From positions 2,237,001 to 2,301,000 of the forward strand of contig NZ_OZ038524.1 of NCBI RefSeq assembly GCF_964036635.1: DNA of 64,000 bases. Direction: 5' to 3'. Shown here piece by piece: positions 61,129 through 64,000 of the stretch (its first letter is position 1; every line of letters starts with the position of its first letter). The DNA is from Tenacibaculum dicentrarchi. GTDB lineage: Bacteria > Bacteroidota > Bacteroidia > Flavobacteriales > Flavobacteriaceae. The notes beneath the pieces are model-generated. The model saw only the letters and a program-made list of their open reading frames with translations, searched no databases and was not told the origin of the DNA. A program made the position numbers and the translations under genes.

Positions 61129-62397
61129 TTAATCTATTTTTCTTTTATGAAACCACTTAGTACTATTCAAAGATAAACTTAATCGAACATTAAAATATTT
61201 TTCTTTTATTAAGTTATTACTAACTGTTCCTTTTTGCCCGTACTCTAAGCCAATATTTACATTCGATAATTGTCTTGGCAATGGCAATCCTAATCCAACA
61301 TTTATGCCAAAGTCTTTTATTTCTGTAAAATCAGTACCTGTTTGCATTAATAACCCTGTATCTTCAAAACGCAAACCAGCCCTATAAGTAACTCTTTTCC
61401 AGTAGCTTGATATTGAATTGATTTTAGGAATATAATATCCTCCTATTGACAACCTACTTGAATCATCATATTTATATTGGCTACCATCAGCGGCTAAATT
61501 ATTATCGGTATTTAGAGCACTTTTAAATTCTTGATTAACTCCTACATACCACTTATTTTCTTTTCCTAAACCAAAACCAAAAATACTTTTCATAGGAGTT
61601 GTTACGTTTCCGTTAACAGATTTATCAAAAAACTGCTTTTTTTCTGATTCTTTCCCTGAAACATTTAAAATAATTGAAGACATCTTTTTGTTTCCATCAG
61701 TCGATAAATCACTTTTAACAACAAAAGAAGCACCTGTATATAGGTTTATTTTATCATTCAAAAGAGTTTTATATTGTGCTCCAAATTTAAAAACACCACC
61801 TCTTACATCTATTTTATCTTGATATTTTGTAGCTAAAGGAAGTCCGTTTTTTTGATAGATTACGTTATTTTCTAGGTTTCCAAAAACATAACCTGCTTCA
61901 ACTCCAACAGAAAGTCCTTTAATTATATAAGTACCAAAACTAGCATATATTTTGTTTGTTCCCCCTTCGCCTTTAAAAGAAGTTATTTCATCTTTATTTT
62001 CCGTATTTAATAATGAATATCCTACAGATGTAAATGGCTGTAAACCTACCGATAACCCTGCTTTTTTACCTACAGGAAACCCTAAAGAAACATATCGTAA
62101 ACTTGTTGAACTCCCCGAACTTGAAGTATTTTCTTTTTGTAGTGTTAAAAAATTTGAACTAGCTCCAATGCCATAAGTAGCAACTCTTAAAGATGCATTT
62201 GCTGCTGGATTTACAAAGTTTAAATGATGCATATCATTTAAAGCAACTCCAATTCTTCCCATAGAAACATTTTCTACAGTTGCTCCTTCAAAAGTTTCAC
62301 CAATTCCAAAATAAGAATAAGGCGAAGCACTATTTCTTTGTGCAAATGTTGTTATTGCACTTAATACAAGTAATACTGATATAAGTTTCTTAATCAT
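61129..62397 (-). CDS. Outer-membrane beta-barrel protein
   Basis: 422 residues with a signal peptide (cleavage near TTFAQ). Begins like FadL/PorV-type barrels: NSASPYSYFGIGETFEGATV, then amphipathic strands throughout, ending in NVRLSLSLNSTKWFHKRKID. The ATG overlaps the end of coaX by 8 nt. The substrate is unknown. Such proteins next to coaX and lptC recur in Flavobacteriaceae and may take part in envelope biogenesis. Confidence 0.8.
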   Translation of the reverse strand: MIKKLISVLLVLSAITTFAQRNSASPYSYFGIGETFEGATVENVSMGRIGVALNDMHHLNFVNPAANASLRVATYGIGASSNFLTLQKENTSSSGSSTSLRYVSLGFPVGKKAGLSVGLQPFTSVGYSLLNTENKDEITSFKGEGGTNKIYASFGTYIIKGLSVGVEAGYVFGNLENNVIYQKNGLPLATKYQDKIDVRGGVFKFGAQYKTLLNDKINLYTGASFVVKSDLSTDGNKKMSSIILNVSGKESEKKQFFDKSVNGNVTTPMKSIFGFGLGKENKWYVGVNQEFKSALNTDNNLAADGSQYKYDDSSRLSIGGYYIPKINSISSYWKRVTYRAGLRFEDTGLLMQTGTDFTEIKDFGINVGLGLPLPRQLSNVNIGLEYGQKGTVSNNLIKEKYFNVRLSLSLNSTKWFHKRKID

Positions 62398-63121
62398 TTG
62401 TTAAATTATATGTCAAAACGGTATGTAATCCTTCCAAAACAAAATTTGGATGGGCAAATATGCCACTTTTTAATTGTTTAGCCAAGAAAAAGGTGTCACC
62501 TCCTGTTAAAACAACTGTTAAATCGTTAAACTTTTTTTGATATTGCTCAATAATGCCATTTATTTCATTGCATACACCATTTACAATTCCCGAATGTATA
62601 GAAGTATTTGTGTTAAATCCTATAAAATTATCAACTTCTTTTGTTTCTAATAACGGTAATTTTGATGTAAAATGATGCAAAGCTTTATATCGCATAGCAA
62701 TACCTGGCGAAATTGCGCCTCCTAAATATTCTTTTTTATGATTGATAAAGTCAAAAGTAATACAAGTTCCGGCATCAATTACTAAAATATTTTTCTTCGG
62801 ATAAATTTTCACGGCGGCAGCTGCGAGTGCAATTCTATCTACTCCTAAAGTTTTTGGTGTTCCATAAAGGTTTTTAAAAGGCACTTTTGTTTGATTTGTC
62901 AAATAAATAGGATTTAATCTCTTTTTTATTTCTTCGGATGTTTTTTCTGAAATACTAGCTACTGAAGCTATAATACTTGCTGAAACAAAATATTTTGAAA
63001 TTATTTTTTCGATAATTTTTATAATTTCGGAAGTATCAAAAACAATAACCTCTACAATTATATCATTCTGAAAAACAGCTATTTTACCTCTTGTATTTCC
63101 AATATCAATACTCAAATTCAT
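62390..63121 (-). CDS. coaX: Type III pantothenate kinase
   Basis: 243 residues. ASKHA-fold kinase: NLSIDIGNTRGKIAVFQND (phosphate 1), GVDRIALAAAA and VIDAGTCITFDFINHKKEYL (phosphate 2 and substrate site), GGAISPGIAMRYKALHHFTS. It phosphorylates pantothenate, the first step of coenzyme A synthesis. First gene of the envelope string; it overlaps the outer-membrane protein gene by 8 nt. A consensus promoter element (63142-63149) lies 20 nt upstream. Confidence 0.94.
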   Translation of the reverse strand: MNLSIDIGNTRGKIAVFQNDIIVEVIVFDTSEIIKIIEKIISKYFVSASIIASVASISEKTSEEIKKRLNPIYLTNQTKVPFKNLYGTPKTLGVDRIALAAAAVKIYPKKNILVIDAGTCITFDFINHKKEYLGGAISPGIAMRYKALHHFTSKLPLLETKEVDNFIGFNTNTSIHSGIVNGVCNEINGIIEQYQKKFNDLTVVLTGGDTFFLAKQLKSGIFAHPNFVLEGLHTVLTYNLTND

Positions 63122-63141
63122 GGTTGTATTTTTTTAGATTT

Positions 63142-63149
63142 CAAAGTTA
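63142..63149 (-). promoter_or_regulatory. Bacteroidetes -7 promoter element of coaX
   Basis: TAACTTTG on the minus strand, 20 nt before the coaX ATG; the likely start of the envelope transcript. Confidence 0.55.
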
Positions 63150-63184
63150 CATTACATTTTTTTAATAAAAATATCATCAAAAAG

Positions 63185-63215
63185 TTTGTGTAAGTAAAAA
63201 AGAGTTGTATATTTG
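63185..63215 (+). promoter_or_regulatory. Promoter of the tRNA-Phe pair
   Basis: TTTG (63185-63188), a 19-nt spacer and TATATTTG (63208-63215): an excellent match to the Bacteroidetes -33/-7 consensus. The leader continues CACCCGCTAAACG. Confidence 0.82.
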
Positions 63216-63241
63216 CACCCGCTAAACGAAAGTAGCAAACT

Positions 63242-63314
63242 GGTGCCTTAGCTCAGTTGGTAGAGCAAAGGACTGAAAATCCTTGTGTCCCTGGTTCGAT
63301 TCCTGGAGGCACCA
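63242..63314 (+). tRNA. tRNA-Phe (anticodon GAA), copy 1
   Basis: A 73-nt tRNA: acceptor GGTGCCT / AGGCACC, D-stem GCTC / GAGC, anticodon stem AAGGA / TCCTT with loop CTGAAAA (GAA), T-loop GTTCGATTC, discriminator A. CCA is not encoded. Confidence 0.97.
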
Positions 63315-63374
63315 CAATAATTTTTTCAATTGCAAAATTGCTAAACTTATTTGTTACTTTTATATAAGCACAAC

Positions 63375-63447
63375 GGTGCCTTAGCTCAGTTGGTAGAGCA
63401 AAGGACTGAAAATCCTTGTGTCCCTGGTTCGATTCCTGGAGGCACCA
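63375..63447 (+). tRNA. tRNA-Phe (anticodon GAA), copy 2
   Basis: Identical to copy 1 over 73 nt. Only 60 nt separate the two and no -7 element is seen in the gap, so they are probably cut from one transcript. Confidence 0.97.
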
Positions 63448-63452
63448 CCGCA

Positions 63453-63487
63453 AAAACCTGAACATTTATTTGTTCAGGTTTTTTATT
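63453..63487 (+). terminator. Terminator of the tRNA-Phe pair
   Basis: AAACCTGAACA / TGTTCAGGTTT hairpin followed by T. Confidence 0.88.
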
Positions 63488-63507
63488 TTAAAGCATTTAT
63501 CTGAAAA

Positions 63508-64000
63508 CTAACGCATCCTTAACCAACCTAAAATTTGACTATTTTCAATTTTCCAGGTATTATTTTCTTTTTTCAAATCAAATTCTACTCGTGATTTACC
63601 TAAAACACCTGGGTTTTGCTGTATGATTTCAATTTTACCATCCGTTACTTTTGAAACAATTGAAACATGCCCATACCGATTAAAAATAGTACCGCTATAA
63701 ACTAGTAAATCGTTCTTTTTAGGCTTCCATTTACTCGCATTGGTATATTGTATTAAATTTCGGTCTTTATTTAATTTACCATCTTTTAAACGCGTATTGA
63801 AAAAACTTTTTGCGTGTCCGTAACTATTAGGCATTTTATGTTTGAAATATTCATAATAATACCGTTTTACAAATTCTACACATTGATATTTTAACCCAAT
63901 ATTATAGCCGTCTTTAGCTCGATTTCGCCCTTTTATAGTTCCTACATGTCCGTTGTAATACACCATAACGCCGTTTAAACTATCTATTTTATCGCCAAAT
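63508..64000 (-). CDS. CHAP-domain amidase-like protein (truncated at the window edge)
   Basis: 152 residues are visible from the ATG at 63966, but the frame stays open to the window edge (GDKIDSLNGV precedes it), so the true N-terminus is outside. CHAP (NlpC/P60-like) papain fold: the nucleophile in NIGLKYQCVEFVKRYYYEYF and the catalytic His in YGHVSIVSK. Such proteins cut peptidoglycan peptides or glutathionylspermidine. An outlying N-terminal signal peptide is likely. Confidence 0.8.
   Translation of the reverse strand, partial: FGDKIDSLNGVMVYYNGHVGTIKGRNRAKDGYNIGLKYQCVEFVKRYYYEYFKHKMPNSYGHAKSFFNTRLKDGKLNKDRNLIQYTNASKWKPKKNDLLVYSGTIFNRYGHVSIVSKVTDGKIEIIQQNPGVLGKSRVEFDLKKENNTWKIENSQILGWLRMR

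Noticed and set aside
63253..63465. Minus-strand 70-residue frame over the tRNA-Phe pair
   Set aside because: It is the antisense of two tRNA genes; its repeated peptide stretches are simply the duplicated tRNA sequence.

Overview
The window is about 31% GC by eye, uses A-rich ribosome binding regions and has many copies of the Bacteroidetes promoter -7 element TAnnTTTG. Its gene set (PdhA/PdhC, DUF4625 lipoproteins, TonB receptor, GIN/DUF2807, DUF3127, SurA/PpiD-like isomerase) points to a marine member of the Flavobacteriaceae, plausibly close to Tenacibaculum or Polaribacter. That assignment is inference from gene content. No insertion sequence, prophage, rRNA or CRISPR array was seen.

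Layout. 0-5 kb: a PadR regulator overlapping a PspC-domain membrane protein, a DUF445 protein, a VanX-type M15 peptidase and a secreted protein of unknown role. 5-9 kb: pyruvate dehydrogenase E1 alpha and a two-lipoyl E2, then chorismate synthase. 9.3-9.65 kb: two tandem tRNA-Ser(UGA) units. 9.8-17.8 kb is accessory: a six-gene minus-strand cassette built around a 578-residue helical protein, a leucine-rich-repeat gene split by a frameshift in a 10-base homopolymer, a DUF6688-like membrane protein and a lipoprotein. 17.9-30 kb: an adhesin-like DUF2807 protein, a YgiQ-type radical SAM protein and a run of secreted enzymes (M61 peptidase, DUF5117-type zinc protease, S15/CocE hydrolase, beta-helix protein).

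30-39 kb is mostly housekeeping: aat, an FAD oxidoreductase, a NYN-LOTUS protein, flavin reductase, an orphan histidine kinase, HIT, greA, a degenerate Rieske-like lipoprotein and purK. Between purK and purE sits a two-gene ATPase plus HNH-like module resembling the PtuA/PtuB (Septu) anti-phage pair. Directly after purE lies a YefM/YoeB toxin-antitoxin pair with an obvious GTAC-core operator. 44.5-49.7 kb is a probable metal (zinc?) uptake locus: a His/Cys-rich small protein, a TonB receptor and three DUF4625-type lipoproteins. 50-53 kb: a lipoprotein, a glycosyltransferase and dihydrolipoyl dehydrogenase. 53.6-63.1 kb: an Ig-repeat lipoprotein and a minus-strand cell-envelope gene string from coaX through an outer-membrane protein, a TPR protein, LptC and a CNNM/CorC protein to a SurA/PpiD-type isomerase. 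The window ends with two tandem tRNA-Phe genes and a CHAP-domain protein cut by the edge.

Three families of short dispersed repeats lie between genes. A 31-nt hairpin repeat (four copies) shows two perfectly compensated base-pair changes, so its fold is apparently under selection. An 85-92 nt element (three copies) follows gene ends. The strongest candidates for new biology are the purK-purE ATPase/HNH module, the 9.8-13.3 kb cassette, the homopolymer-split LRR gene and the DUF4625/TonB locus.
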